NCBI RefSeq assembly: GCF_018336815.1
Contig: NZ_CP050497.1
Span: 1,922,001 to 1,986,000, forward strand
DNA from: Treponema vincentii
GTDB lineage: Bacteria > Spirochaetota > Spirochaetia > Treponematales > Treponemataceae
DNA: 64,000 nucleotides
Direction of reading: 5' to 3'
Position 1 is the first letter of the stretch, and each line of letters starts with the position of its first letter. Shown piece by piece: positions 52,366-61,374 of this stretch. The notes below the pieces were generated by a model. The model did not search any database and was not told the DNA's origin. It saw nothing but the letters and a program-made list of their open reading frames with translations. The translations under genes and the position numbers were made by a program.

Positions 52366-53193
52366 CTACAATCTTTTTTTATGCAGATAGACAAATAGAA
52401 CAATTATAAATGACACGGATTGGGCAATTGCAATTCTTAAAAACATCAATTCATCACATCCTGTAGAAGAAACAATATGAAAAATATTGATGATTGTATT
52501 ATTTACAAAGTGATCACCCATTGCCATATAAATAGAGCCGGTCAATTTTGTTAATAAAGCAAATTTAAATCCGATAAATCCGGAAGCAGTAACCAACAGA
52601 ATAATATTTACATACATACCTTCAATACTGCTGCTGCCGTCAAAATAGTTTCTTACAGGTCCGATAAAATGCCATAACCCAAACAAAACAGAAGTAATAA
52701 GCACAGATACAAAAAATGTATGATTTTTCTCAAGCATTTTTGTAAACAGGCCTCTGAATATCCCTTCTTCCATAATCACATTAATGATATTCCCGATAAT
52801 ACAAATTACAAAAAAGAGTAGTGAAGTTTGATTTCCTATATTTTTATCTACAGAATAAGAACTGACATATAATTGTAATGACTGAAAATTTTTATTTGAA
52901 ACAGCTATAACAATCTCTATACTATAAGCTAATACATATATACAAATTCCAAACAGCAATCCCATCAATGTATATTTTACAGCTCTATTTTTATTAAATC
53001 CGATATCTTGCGCTTTAAAGTTATATAATTTAGCTGCTATGAATAAAACAACTATCCCTAAAAGTTTGTGTAAAAATGCCTCTCCCCAAAATGTTTGATC
53101 CGTACGAATAATAAAATACTCTATAAATCGGAATATAAAGCACAATATATAAATCACGAGTACGGCAAACAAGGATTTATTGATTTTCGTCAT
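52366..53193 (-). CDS. CPBP-family intramembrane metalloprotease (CAAX/Abi type)
   Basis: 275 residues with seven or eight membrane helices. The family motifs are EEGIFRGLF (catalytic Glu-Glu and Arg) near residue 145, FGLWH near 171, and GDHFVNN near 230 (His). Members process prenylated proteins, bacteriocin precursors or serve in self-immunity. The DNA is much more AT-rich than the housekeeping genes, and the two next genes downstream in sequence are also unusual, so the block 52.3-54.2 kb may have been acquired. The ATG lacks an obvious strong Shine-Dalgarno but AGAAAATAAGAGATG precedes it. Confidence 0.85.
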   Translation of the reverse strand: MTKINKSLFAVLVIYILCFIFRFIEYFIIRTDQTFWGEAFLHKLLGIVVLFIAAKLYNFKAQDIGFNKNRAVKYTLMGLLFGICIYVLAYSIEIVIAVSNKNFQSLQLYVSSYSVDKNIGNQTSLLFFVICIIGNIINVIMEEGIFRGLFTKMLEKNHTFFVSVLITSVLFGLWHFIGPVRNYFDGSSSIEGMYVNIILLVTASGFIGFKFALLTKLTGSIYMAMGDHFVNNTIINIFHIVSSTGCDELMFLRIAIAQSVSFIIVLFVYLHKKRL

Positions 53194-53212
53194 CTCTTAT
53201 TTTCTCCACATT

Positions 53213-53680
53213 TTATGCTTCTACATTCCAATTTTCTGAGTGTTCACGCTCACTCATGTATTGCCGTACTTCTGCAGCAGTTAACTTGCGTACCTGTGTA
53301 TGCGGATACTCTTTATATTCTCCGATGGTAAAAAGAGGTACAGTGTGCTTGCATTGCTTGTCTTTGTGTTTCTTTAAAAATAACAACACATCATTATATG
53401 AAGGAAAAATTTTATAGGATTTTTTCCCATTACTGTTTTCTATTTCGTAAATACCGCAGGATTGTTTTTTCGTATAATCCGCTGTCCGTAAATAGAGCTT
53501 TGCAATTTCCAATGACTTGAACGGGAAATTCCATCTTTGTAATCCACGTTTTGGATCACGATCAATACAAATACACCGTCCGCATGTCCCGCAAATATAT
53601 TGTGTATGATGTTCCAAACAGTCTACAGGATTAAGCAATGGGGTAATTCTATTTTCGTTTACATAACACTCTTCACACAT
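53213..53680 (-). CDS. cysteine-rich zinc-binding hypothetical protein, 155 aa
   Basis: The N-terminus holds eight Cys in the first 40 residues (MCEECYVNE, PVDCLEHHTQYICGTCGRCICID), a layout that suits one or two zinc sites. The rest is basic and helical (YKIFPSYNDVLLFLKKHKDK, VRKLTAAEVRQYMSER). I do not recognise a named family. It lies 20 bases upstream of the CPBP protease gene and 13 bases after the PNPOx-like gene, all on the minus strand, so the three may be one transcript. Start supported by AAGGAGA. Confidence 0.75.
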   Translation of the reverse strand: MCEECYVNENRITPLLNPVDCLEHHTQYICGTCGRCICIDRDPKRGLQRWNFPFKSLEIAKLYLRTADYTKKQSCGIYEIENSNGKKSYKIFPSYNDVLLFLKKHKDKQCKHTVPLFTIGEYKEYPHTQVRKLTAAEVRQYMSEREHSENWNVEA

Positions 53681-53693
53681 AGAGATTCTCCTT

Positions 53694-54171
53694 TTAAGCT
53701 TTAGCCCTGCTCTTTGCCGTCACACACGGAACATCGATACGCAGCACCGTAACCGATGCTGCCATCTGTTCGGTTATTTCAAAGTCTCTGCCGCTTTGAG
53801 TTTTCATCATAAGCTGCAATCCCACAATCTTTTCCGCAACATCTTCAACAATGACCGCTGTTCCGTCTCCCATAACGCTTGCATACTCAGAACCGTATTT
53901 ACACGGAATACCGCCGCCTGAAACAATTGCAACATTCGTTTCAAGTTCAATAAAAACACACGGATTCTTTTTTGAGAATATCGAGTTTCCGACCTTCTTT
54001 TGCGCAGTGCACATAGAGAGTCAACGTACCGTCGGCAAATACAAAACCATACTGCATCGGTACTACATACGGACGGTCATTATCGATCATTCCGATATGC
54101 ACCACCTTTGCCTGTTCAATAATCGACTTTATTTGTTGATAATCTGTTACTTCTCTGTCAGCTCTTCTCAT
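53694..54171 (-). CDS. pyridoxamine 5'-phosphate oxidase-like flavoprotein (NimA type), with +1 frameshift
   Basis: 158 residues after removing one T from 53968-53973, which joins GRKLDILKK to NPCVFIELETNVAIV. The fold signature MRRADREVTDYQQI, VVHIGMIDNDRPYVVPMQYGF and LYVHCAKEGRKLDIL is typical of the split-barrel flavin/haem-binding family that includes nitroimidazole-resistance proteins. The second half has SVMGDGTAVIVEDVAEKIVGLQ. The ATG at 54171 follows GAGAGG. It is the first gene of a possible three-gene unit with the Cys-rich protein and CPBP protease. Confidence 0.83.
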
Positions 54172-54263
54172 AAACAAACCTCTCTGTTACATATTATAAC
54201 CGTAAACACACATATCCGCTACCTATCTACCAACTCATTACGATCCGTTATATATAGAAATCA

Positions 54264-54291
54264 ATACCCCAGCGCAGCACATCAGGGCATT
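54264..54291. terminator. CCCC/GGG hairpin, copy 3
   Basis: ATACCCC and AGGGCAT arms flank an AGCGCAGCACATC core shared with 5254-5280 and 11701-11727. It is the weakest of the three and has no T tract. Confidence 0.35.
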
Positions 54292-54351
54292 AAACTCTCT
54301 GCACAAGTATCAATATCTTAAGTTATCCGTACTTTTGCCGATGCCTTTAAT

Positions 54352-54573
54352 ATGAGCTTCTCACAACTTTTTACCTTGATAAAGAATGTGGTTATTTCTC
54401 CCGAAGTGATTATCATTACTGTACTACTTATATTATACTTAAATCTTGTATTCTATATTGTGCAGTATCAAAAACCGAGACTTCCCTCACTACAAAGCAG
54501 ACTCCAGAAAAATTTACAGAAGTCGCCGACAGAAGCTAAAAAGGATACGACAACAACCGAGAAAACAAAATAA
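54352..54573 (+). CDS. small single-span membrane protein, 73 aa
   Basis: One hydrophobic helix (VVISPEVIIITVLLILYLNLVFYIV, residues about 13-37) and a basic, Thr/Lys-rich cytoplasmic tail. No family recognised. The Shine-Dalgarno is weak, so the gene is supported mainly by its coding character and position between two unrelated minus-strand genes. Confidence 0.55.
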   Translation: MSFSQLFTLIKNVVISPEVIIITVLLILYLNLVFYIVQYQKPRLPSLQSRLQKNLQKSPTEAKKDTTTTEKTK

Positions 54574-54636
54574 GAATCGGAAAGTTTAGAAATACCTTAA
54601 CATACGAGGTTTTTTTTAAAATGCAAAGCTATCACC

Positions 54637-55266
54637 TTATATATGATCAGCTGTAAGATTAGACGGAACATTTTTGAACTTAAAACTCTGCCGCTGGATA
54701 GGTGAAGCGCCGTATAACCCGATAAGAGATCGGTGCAGTTTTGTCCCATAGCCTTTATGCAGATCGTAGCGATAGAGCGGATATTGTTTATGATATTCCA
54801 TCATACGATGATCCCGCTCGGTTTTAGCCAGAATAGAAGCAGCCATCACACACGGATACCGCCCGTCAGCCTTAGGCTCCGCAATAAGTTTGAAATTACC
54901 GCCAATATCAGGCAGTTGATTACCGTCAACAATAACCGTTAAATCCTTTTCGTTATCGGCAAGCGCATTTGAAGTCTTTCGCCCATACTGTGCAAATAGA
55001 GCCTCAAACGCTTCCTTCATTGCAGCAAGCGTTGCTTGTAAAATATTGATTTTATCTATTTGTTCTGAAGGAACCGATGCAATCTGCCAATACAATGCAC
55101 CATCAAGAATAGCTGTCCGCGCGATTTCCCGTCGCTTCGGGGATAGCTTTTTTGAATCATCCAATATAGAAACATCAAAGGAAGCGGGCAAAATAACAGC
55201 GGCAGCGTATACAGGACCTGCCAACGCTCCCCTCCCCGCTTCATCAATACCGCAAAACAACATCAC
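54637..55266 (-). CDS. rnhB: ribonuclease HII
   Basis: 209 residues. Removes ribonucleotides misincorporated in DNA. The catalytic acidic residues are in CGIDEAGRGALAGPVYAAAV (Asp and Glu), DDSKKLSPKRRE, VIVDGNQLP and AEPKADGRYPCVMAASILAKTERD. Length is normal. A second Met codon lies directly after the first. It follows no clear operon. The right end (KFKNVPSNLTADHI) is ordinary. Confidence 0.93.
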   Translation of the reverse strand: MMLFCGIDEAGRGALAGPVYAAAVILPASFDVSILDDSKKLSPKRREIARTAILDGALYWQIASVPSEQIDKINILQATLAAMKEAFEALFAQYGRKTSNALADNEKDLTVIVDGNQLPDIGGNFKLIAEPKADGRYPCVMAASILAKTERDHRMMEYHKQYPLYRYDLHKGYGTKLHRSLIGLYGASPIQRQSFKFKNVPSNLTADHI

Positions 55267-55331
55267 GTATTTTTCCTGTTCTGTTTATTTTAACCGTCCC
55301 CGCCACGATGCGCATTTATCTCTATGATGCG

Positions 55332-56222
55332 TTATCTACGAACAAGTGCTTCCTCAAATCCGGTTAATTCAACAGATTCCGGCAATTCGACTTTAGAAGC
55401 ATTATCGGCAATGACGGCCGCATCCATCATTTCAAATAAAGGCGAGGTATACGAGCATTGCAATTTTCGCACTTTTACGGTTGAACCGGTAAGCTCAGCC
55501 AGTCTTCCGGTATAATGCGCAGCAAGACTACAAACTGTATCAGTCAGCGTACACTGTGTTTTTACAAAATCAAAACATAACACCATTAATCCCGATGCCG
55601 AAAAAGTACTACGCAGCGCGGACACGGTACTTTTTTTAGCACGCACCAATACAGCCTGCGCACTTTGTTCGGAAGTAAAAGACGTGTCGGTACAGGACAT
55701 ACGACTATCCCGCAGAATCACTGCATCGCCACCCTCTCGTACATCAATTGCAACCTTATTCAGCGTAACGGAAGCGTTTGAACCGTATAAAACAGGAACA
55801 GTACGAGGTTCGGTAAACCGTTCCGACCGCTTTATCGAACACCCTTGTATCTCCAACGAAGTATGTTCAACAACAAAACCGGCATTTTCTCCAAACGTAA
55901 TTACAGGAGCATTCTCGCTGATTATCTTAATCGGAACGGTAAGAAATAGAGCTTCTTCAACATACACATTGGAACGAAGAAAAACAGAAACCGGTGCAGG
56001 TTTACCGTTTTTTACAGGAGCTTCTTGCCGATTTATCCGGTCATAGGCTGCTGCAACTGCTTGTTCAAGAGAGCCGAACGGACTATCAGACGTACCTCTT
56101 TCAGCAGTTGTTTTGGCGGTAGCATCTACATAAATGGCTAAACCATTTTTCGCAGCAAAAAGGGAAAGAGAACAGAGAAAATAAATAAAAAAGCAAAATA
56201 GCGGCTTACTATTCCTATGCAT
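55332..56222 (-). CDS. secreted parallel beta-helix protein
   Basis: About 296 residues from the ATG at 56222, chosen because earlier in-frame ATGs overlap the phosphoribosyltransferase gene. Signal peptide KPLFCFFIYFLCSLSLFAAK, then GLAIYVDATAKTT...GTSDSPFGSLEQAV, the start of a right-handed beta-helix (PbH1/pectate-lyase fold, DUF1565-like) with repeated short strands (VEHTSLEIQGCSIKRS, SRMSCTDTSFTSEQSA). It is probably exported to the periplasm or surface. Catalytic residues are not evident. It is cotranscribed with the upstream phosphoribosyltransferase gene. Confidence 0.8.
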   Translation of the reverse strand: MHRNSKPLFCFFIYFLCSLSLFAAKNGLAIYVDATAKTTAERGTSDSPFGSLEQAVAAAYDRINRQEAPVKNGKPAPVSVFLRSNVYVEEALFLTVPIKIISENAPVITFGENAGFVVEHTSLEIQGCSIKRSERFTEPRTVPVLYGSNASVTLNKVAIDVREGGDAVILRDSRMSCTDTSFTSEQSAQAVLVRAKKSTVSALRSTFSASGLMVLCFDFVKTQCTLTDTVCSLAAHYTGRLAELTGSTVKVRKLQCSYTSPLFEMMDAAVIADNASKVELPESVELTGFEEALVRR

Positions 56223-56229
56223 TGTTTTT

Positions 56230-56832
56230 TTATAAAACACCCTTAAAAATTTCACGCAATTCGGGATATTGCGCATAGTAGTGCTTTTCAAGTTCCTCTG
56301 GAGTTAAACCGGTCAGTTCATGGCTCATATAGTGAATCCACCGGCTGTCTTTATCGGAATGGATATCATGTTTTCTGCACCAATAATCCGGCTGAATAGG
56401 TTCGCTGCTCTTCCTATTATGGAAAACCTTATAATCATGTACGGCTATCTTTATATCACGCCGTGGAATACCTTTTTCCAAAAAAGCCGACACAAGATAA
56501 TTGATTGTAGCACCGCTATCAAAAATATCATCGACCAACAATATCTTATCACCGCTCCGCAAATGTTCCGGTGAATATGTCCATCCGTCAATCATCATCT
56601 TTGACTGTTGATTGGCATCGGAATAAGAATGAGCAACGACAGCGGCATACAAAATAGGCTTCACATCTTTATTCACTAACTTAAACCATTCATGAATGGC
56701 ATTCCCCAAAGATGAACCGCCTCGTAGTGAAACATATATCACATCAGGAATAAAACCATCCTCCCAAATTTGGCGTGCCAAACGGAACCCGTTATTACGA
56801 ACCGTATCATAGGGTAAAAATTCTTTGCTCAT
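56230..56832 (-). CDS. purine phosphoribosyltransferase (XGPRT/HGPRT-like)
   Basis: 200 residues. The PRPP-binding loop ILLVDDIFDSGATINYL near residue 97, and the N-terminal VIYVSLRGGSSLG, are intact. It salvages hypoxanthine, xanthine or guanine to nucleotides, important for spirochaetes with little purine synthesis. The C-terminal half (YWCRKHDIHSDKDSRWIHYMSHELTGLTPEELEKHY) is an extended tail characteristic of the Gpt-like group. AAGGAAGAG precedes the ATG. Exact base specificity cannot be read from the sequence. Confidence 0.87.
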   Translation of the reverse strand: MSKEFLPYDTVRNNGFRLARQIWEDGFIPDVIYVSLRGGSSLGNAIHEWFKLVNKDVKPILYAAVVAHSYSDANQQSKMMIDGWTYSPEHLRSGDKILLVDDIFDSGATINYLVSAFLEKGIPRRDIKIAVHDYKVFHNRKSSEPIQPDYWCRKHDIHSDKDSRWIHYMSHELTGLTPEELEKHYYAQYPELREIFKGVL

Positions 56833-57061
56833 AATCTCTTCCTTGCTTTACAATGTAGACTTTATTCCAAATCCGAATACATCAATCGCAGCCATGTCAA
56901 CATGGTTGTTCAATTTTGAGGAAAATTAATAGTGATAGGAAATAAAGCTCTCATTTTCTTAGTATAACGATTTCAAACTGCTTATTCAAGAGACGTTTCA
57001 ACTATCAGATTTAAATACGTATGATAAATCATCCACCGAATTATTGCATGGTAAAGCACAT

Positions 57062-57098
57062 AAAAAAAGCTGCCTCCGTTATATTCGGTAGCAGCTTT
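57062..57098 (-). terminator. intrinsic terminator of the 56-aa zinc-ribbon gene
   Basis: On the minus strand AAAGCTGC and GCAGCTTT arms are followed by TTTTTA, 25 bases after the stop at 57123. Confidence 0.65.
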
Positions 57099-57122
57099 CT
57101 AAATCTCAGTGTATTTGCAAGA

Positions 57123-57293
57123 CTATTTAAAATCTTTAGGTCGACGTTCAATACGATGACATTTTGCACATTCAGCGATATTTTTTATTTTTCCGTTTTC
57201 AACCATTGTTTTTAACACAACTTCACCGCCGCACGGACAGCTAAACTTCTGCGTAGCGACAGCAGTACGGGAGTTTTTACTTGCACCAGCCAT
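57123..57293 (-). CDS. small zinc-ribbon-like protein, 56 aa
   Basis: A short gene encoding MAGASKNSRTAVATQKFSCP, CGGEVVLKTMVENGKIKNIA and ECAKCHRIERRPKDFK. Two pairs of Cys (CPCGG and CAKCH) suggest a zinc ribbon of the kind found in small ribosome- or RNA-associated proteins. GGAGG lies eight bases before the ATG, and an intrinsic terminator follows (57062-57098). It stands alone between a purine-salvage gene and a divergent lipoprotein gene. Function unknown. Confidence 0.75.
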   Translation of the reverse strand: MAGASKNSRTAVATQKFSCPCGGEVVLKTMVENGKIKNIAECAKCHRIERRPKDFK

Positions 57294-57424
57294 ACCTCAA
57301 GCCTCCTCATGAAAAATTTCGTCCCCTAATATAGAAAATTTATGACGGGCTGTCAAGTCCCTGAAAAACAGTCCCTGAAAACTCAGGTTTTGTAATCTAT
57401 TCTCTTTTATGATATACTCGCTTT

Positions 57425-58363
57425 ATGTTACAAAACTATCCGGCGTTTCTCCAATCTGTACAGGCACGAGTGCACTATAAGCAAAAACTTTCCGAAGGCA
57501 CACTTCCGGTATTCCCGCTGCTGATATTGGCGTGCTGTCTTTGGTGTTTTTCAGGATGCACAACTGTTCCTACCACCTACACGGATACGCCGTATCAGCC
57601 TATCACTCGGGAAGAAATACGCTGGCATCCTCTATCACCGGGTATTGAAGCAGCCGATATACATGATTCTCAGCTCCCGCTCATAGTCCATATTGTAAAA
57701 ATAGATTTACTCAATCCGTCCATCTCCGTTATAACTTCGGAACCGGCTCTCTTTACAAACAACCGAGGGCGTATCCGCGGAGAAACGACCCGGGATTTTG
57801 CATCAAGGCACAATACAATCGTTGCTTTTAATGCCGCTCCATTCAAAACGCGATCGCTGCTTTTCAGCCTATACCGCACTATCGTCGGCATTCATGTTAC
57901 GGATTTCCGGCGGATGAGTATGCCAAACGAACGCTACGGCGCACTGCTTTTTTATGCGGATAAAACTGCCCGTATTATCGATTCTCAAACGGAAGATGTC
58001 CTATCGGCAAGTGTCCGCCATGCAGTGGGGGGATTTTGGACAATCCTTCGGAACGGCAGCGTATTACCTCAAAAACTTCACCGCCGCGATTCACGAACTG
58101 CCGTCGGCCTTGCCGATAACGGGAAAACACTCTTCGTCGTAGCGGTAGAAGGGGAAAACAAACGGAAAAGCAAGGGGCTTTCTTTTGAAGAAACTGCAAA
58201 CCTGATGCGGGAATTAGGATCCGACGATGCGCTTCAACTTGACGGCGGCAGTTCAAGTTCGTTGATTCTACAGGAAAACGGAGAACAGCGCATTGTATCT
58301 CCCACTCGTAACTTGAATATCCATATCCGTACTGCAAGTAACATCGGTATTGTTATTGAATAA
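57425..58363 (+). CDS. phosphodiester-glycosidase-family (NAGPA-like) lipoprotein
   Basis: 312 residues. The hydrophobic segment FPLLILACCLWCFSGCTT with lipobox Cys44 lies some 30 residues from the start, so a start downstream, such as a GTG or TTG after base 57480, may be right. The rest is a NAGPA domain: RRDSRTAVGLADNGKTLFVV near residue 225 and GLSFEETANLMRELGSDDALQLDGGSSSSL near 260, with the conserved DGG. The family uncovers GlcNAc phosphodiesters in animals; bacterial members act on cell-surface polymers or teichoic-acid-like substrates. Probably outer-surface or periplasmic here. Confidence 0.85.
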   Translation: MLQNYPAFLQSVQARVHYKQKLSEGTLPVFPLLILACCLWCFSGCTTVPTTYTDTPYQPITREEIRWHPLSPGIEAADIHDSQLPLIVHIVKIDLLNPSISVITSEPALFTNNRGRIRGETTRDFASRHNTIVAFNAAPFKTRSLLFSLYRTIVGIHVTDFRRMSMPNERYGALLFYADKTARIIDSQTEDVLSASVRHAVGGFWTILRNGSVLPQKLHRRDSRTAVGLADNGKTLFVVAVEGENKRKSKGLSFEETANLMRELGSDDALQLDGGSSSSLILQENGEQRIVSPTRNLNIHIRTASNIGIVIE

Positions 58364-58439
58364 TGAGGTCGGTTCAATTTTAAGGTTTGCCATTATCTTA
58401 TAAACGGTGTAAAATAGAGAGAATACGGAGGTAGCTCGT

Positions 58440-58955
58440 ATGAATGAAGTGATCAATGCAATTTTAACGCGAGTAAGCATACGCACATTTACCGATCAAA
58501 GAATTGAAGATGAAAAACTAAAACTTATTGCCGACTGTGCAAAAGCGGCTCCAACGGGAAAAAACAGACAAGCGCGAAAATTTACGGTTGTACATAATCG
58601 GGAAAAAATTCAACAACTTGCACAGGCGATCGCAAAAGTGCATAACCGCAGCGATTACCATATATACGACTGCGATGCCATTCTCTTGATCAGCTTTACT
58701 GAGGATGATATATACGGCCAATGCGATTCGTCTTGCGCAATCGAAAATACGTATTTAGCAGCGGAATCTCTTGGATTAGGTGCGGTCTGGATAAATCAAT
58801 TACGCGATAAATGCAATGAACCGGGAATCAGAAAGATACTCGATTCCTTCCATATCCCGCGAAATCATGTAATATGCGGCTTTGTTGCGTTGGGATATCC
58901 TGCAGAAAAACCGGCGCCGAAAGAACGAACGGAACCGGTAGAGTTTATACAATAG
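58440..58955 (+). CDS. nitroreductase-family FMN oxidoreductase
   Basis: 171 residues. Family start VINAILTRVSIRTFTDQRI (Arg-Ser/Ile-Arg FMN phosphate site), AAPTGKNRQARKF, and GLGAVWINQLRD near residue 115. C-terminal GFVALGYPAEKPAPKERTEP matches the usual ending. It reduces nitro groups or quinones with NAD(P)H; the physiological substrate is unknown. ACGGAGG lies eight bases before the ATG. It stands alone, followed by a CTCTAAAAA palindrome. Confidence 0.9.
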   Translation: MNEVINAILTRVSIRTFTDQRIEDEKLKLIADCAKAAPTGKNRQARKFTVVHNREKIQQLAQAIAKVHNRSDYHIYDCDAILLISFTEDDIYGQCDSSCAIENTYLAAESLGLGAVWINQLRDKCNEPGIRKILDSFHIPRNHVICGFVALGYPAEKPAPKERTEPVEFIQ

Positions 58956-58961
58956 ATCAAC

Positions 58962-59035
58962 TCTAAAAACTGAGGTTTTAGGAGTTCCCACAACGAGCTG
59001 CTAAAACCTTGTCCAATTTTTTAGAGTTCTCGACA
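58962..59035. repeat. CTCTAAAAA-type palindrome
   Basis: AACTCTAAAAA and TTTTTAGAGTT arms flank a shorter GGTTTTAG/CTAAAACC pair. Same family as 45409-45607, but the arm has AACTC where that one has ACCTC, keeping pairing. Confidence 0.6.
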
Positions 59036-59047
59036 GGAAAATGTATT

Positions 59048-60121
59048 ATGAATGAAAAAATCGCTATTCTCGGTGCGGGGTCATGGGGAACGGCAATAGC
59101 CTGCGCACTCGGTCGAAACGGACATCGCGTTATGCTCTGGAATCGGAGTGAGGATGTATGCTCAAGCATCAATACCGAGCATATTAATAAAAAGCATTTA
59201 CCGAATTACGTCTTACCGCCAACAATCTCTGCCGATACCGATATGCAGGAAGTATGCAAAGATGCAGCGGTACTTTTTTTAGCAAGTCCTTCCCTCTATT
59301 TAATGGATGCCGTAAATCAGCTCTTAACGATTTCTCCTTTCAATATCGATACCGGTACACAGTCATATCCGCTCATCGCAGTGCTTACCAAAGGATTTAT
59401 TCCTGATGAACACGGAGAGCCACACTTAATCATCGAATCCCTTGAAAACAAACTGCCCGATTTTTATCGGGATCACCTCGTCTATGTCGCGGGTCCGAGC
59501 CACGGAGAAGAGGTCGCTGCAGGAAAACTCACCGGCCTCATTGCCGCTTCAAAGAATCCCTTAAGCTCCATCCGGTGCCGCGAAATCCTTAAATCGCGCA
59601 GCCTTCTGGTATATTCCAGTCTTGATATCGTAGGCGTACAGGTATGCGCAGCGACAAAGAATGTAATTGCCATTGCATTCGGTATGCTTGATGCACTAAC
59701 CGAACACTCCGACTTTTTCGGGGACAATACAGAATCTCTTTTATTGGCAGCCGGCTTAAATGAAATTCAGATTATCGGGAGAGCAATGGGCGCAACACAT
59801 CCGGAAACATTCACATCGATTTCGGGGATCGGGGACCTTGATGTTACCTGCCGAAGTAAATACGGCAGAAACCGCAAATTCGGTCGAGGAATCATCAACG
59901 CAGCTGCCTTAGACACGTTTAATGGCATCGATGACCTTATTGCACGAATCGGAACTATCGGCTATTTACCGGAAGGCATCGTCGCATGCGCATACCTTAG
60001 TCAGATCGCCGTAAGATACGATTTAAAGCTGCCGCTCTGCACCGGACTCTACAAAATTTTGAACAAAGAATTATGCCCGACGGAGTTTATCGAAAATCTT
60101 TTAAATGGAACAAAGAATTAA
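59048..60121 (+). CDS. gpsA: glycerol-3-phosphate dehydrogenase [NAD(P)+]
   Basis: 357 residues from the ATG at 59048 (AGGA upstream); an upstream in-frame ATG at 59009 lies in the palindrome. Makes sn-glycerol 3-phosphate for lipids. Rossmann motif AILGAGSWGTAIACALGRNGH, TKGF, VYVAGPSHGEEVA (GPS(F/H) motif), catalytic Lys in VQVCAATKNVIAIAFGMLDAL, and GDLDVTCRSKYGRNRKFG. Length slightly longer than E. coli GpsA (339). A palindromic element begins nine bases after the stop. Confidence 0.94.
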   Translation: MNEKIAILGAGSWGTAIACALGRNGHRVMLWNRSEDVCSSINTEHINKKHLPNYVLPPTISADTDMQEVCKDAAVLFLASPSLYLMDAVNQLLTISPFNIDTGTQSYPLIAVLTKGFIPDEHGEPHLIIESLENKLPDFYRDHLVYVAGPSHGEEVAAGKLTGLIAASKNPLSSIRCREILKSRSLLVYSSLDIVGVQVCAATKNVIAIAFGMLDALTEHSDFFGDNTESLLLAAGLNEIQIIGRAMGATHPETFTSISGIGDLDVTCRSKYGRNRKFGRGIINAAALDTFNGIDDLIARIGTIGYLPEGIVACAYLSQIAVRYDLKLPLCTGLYKILNKELCPTEFIENLLNGTKN

Positions 60122-60129
60122 ACGCATAC

Positions 60130-60317
60130 AAGGCAATTGCATCAGACACTATCTTGAATATTCCACGGAATAAATAGGCTGTTCAACCAGAGTTTCGCTG
60201 CTATGCAGCTCAAATGGTTGCCTAACCTATTTATTCCGCGATTTTATCTATTTGTCTGATGCAATTGCCTTTCTTCTAAAAATAAACTGCGCAAAATTTT
60301 ATCCAAAATTTTGCGCA
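60130..60317. repeat. composite GCATCAGA-arm palindromic element, copy 5 (perfect 19-bp arms)
   Basis: AAGGCAATTGCATCAGACA (60130-60148) and TGTCTGATGCAATTGCCTT (60253-60271) are perfect inverted repeats. Inner arms GGAATAAATAGG/CCTATTTATTCC enclose a CTGTTCAACC core. An AAAATTTT hairpin with perfect 13-bp arms (60288-60317, TGCGCAAAATTTT) adjoins. Orientation is inverted compared with copies 1, 2 and 4. Confidence 0.8.
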
Positions 60318-60374
60318 AAAGGAAAGCAGCCGCTTGAAATATCTGGTGCGGTTACTCTTGCACCACACCAGACA

Positions 60375-61028
60375 CTATATGCTGTAATAAATAGAAAAAA
60401 AGTGCATGATGCTTCCGGCGAGTACAAAGAGATGCCACACACCATGCATCCATTTTATTTTTTTCATTGCATAAAAAATGCAGCCGACGGTATAGAGTAC
60501 ACCGCCTAAAATCAAAAAACGGAAGCTTAATAGAGGGAGCTGTTCTTTAAGCGGCTTTGCAGCAAATATAATAAGCCACCCCATCGGAATATAGGTAACA
60601 ACCGATAACACGCGCACTCTGCTCCCGAATATCGCATAGAGCACAATACCGACTACGGCTAATCCCCAAATAACGCCAAAGATAGACCATCCGACCGCTC
60701 CCCGCAGCGCAGTAAGACAGTAAGCTGTGTAAGTACCGGCGATAAGGATATAAATTGAACAGTGATCGAATATGCCGAATATCTTTTTTGTACCGAGCGG
60801 TAAAGCATGATAGAGTGTAGAAAACAAATAGAGAATAATTAACGAAGATCCGAATATTGTAAACCCGACAATGCACCGCGCTCTATATTCCTCAGGCGCA
60901 TAATGAACGGCACGGATAATAAGGAGCACCAAACCGGCAATCGAAAGCAAGGTTCCAATGCCATGTGTTATTGCATTGACAATTTCTTCACCGGTTGTAT
61001 ATCGTTTTGTAATCATATACGCCATCAT
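60375..61028 (-). CDS. hemolysin-III-family (YqfA/TrhA) membrane protein
   Basis: 217 residues from the ATG at 61028 (AGGGG upstream); an open frame further up would overlap rpmE. Seven membrane helices with family residues in [15 protein letters not shown] (His), STLYHALP (catalytic-like Ser and His), [15 protein letters not shown], and the C-terminal [17 protein letters not shown] (two metal-binding His). The family is PAQR-related and affects membrane lipids and energy state. It lies downstream of the rpmE terminator. Confidence 0.87.
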   Translation of the reverse strand: MMAYMITKRYTTGEEIVNAITHGIGTLLSIAGLVLLIIRAVHYAPEEYRARCIVGFTIFGSSLIILYLFSTLYHALPLGTKKIFGIFDHCSIYILIAGTYTAYCLTALRGAVGWSIFGVIWGLAVVGIVLYAIFGSRVRVLSVVTYIPMGWLIIFAAKPLKEQLPLLSFRFLILGGVLYTVGCIFYAMKKIKWMHGVWHLFVLAGSIMHFFSIYYSI

Positions 61029-61037
61029 CGCCCCTAT

Positions 61038-61072
61038 AAAAAACAAAACACTAAAACCTATCCGTTTTAGTG
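61038..61072 (-). terminator. intrinsic terminator after rpmE
   Basis: On the minus strand CACTAAAAC and GTTTTAGTG arms are followed by TTTTGTTTTTT. It closes the rho-rpmE transcript just before the hemolysin-III gene. Confidence 0.8.
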
Positions 61073-61098
61073 TTTTAATTCTATGGAATAACGGATTT

Positions 61099-61302
61099 TT
61101 AGTCTTTAATATTGTAGCGTTTCTTAAAGCGATCAATACGTCCGGCGGTATCTACCAACTTCTGTTTACCCGTAAAGAAAGGATGACAAGCAGAACAAAT
61201 TTCAACTTTAATATCTTTCTCTGTAGAACGGGTCTGAATAACATTTCCACATGCACACGTAATCGTTGTTTCTACATAATTGGGATGAATATCTTTTTTC
61301 AT
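61099..61302 (-). CDS. rpmE: 50S ribosomal protein L31
   Basis: 67 residues from the ATG at 61302 (AGAGGTG upstream). Zinc-binding form with CACGN and [12 protein letters not shown] (C+ type). [16 protein letters not shown] start and [11 protein letters not shown] end are typical. It is cotranscribed with rho, whose stop lies 72 bases upstream, and followed by an intrinsic terminator. Confidence 0.96.
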   Translation of the reverse strand: MKKDIHPNYVETTITCACGNVIQTRSTEKDIKVEICSACHPFFTGKQKLVDTAGRIDRFKKRYNIKD

Positions 61303-61374
61303 TATAACACCTCTTACACACTCCTCCAAAAGGAGCACTACTTACCATTTCAGCATCAATCAGCCAGAGCCGTA

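Noticed and set aside
57021-57215. Plus-strand 64-codon frame opposite the small zinc-ribbon gene
   Set aside because: The minus-strand gene has a ribosome-binding site, paired cysteines and a terminator; the plus frame has none.
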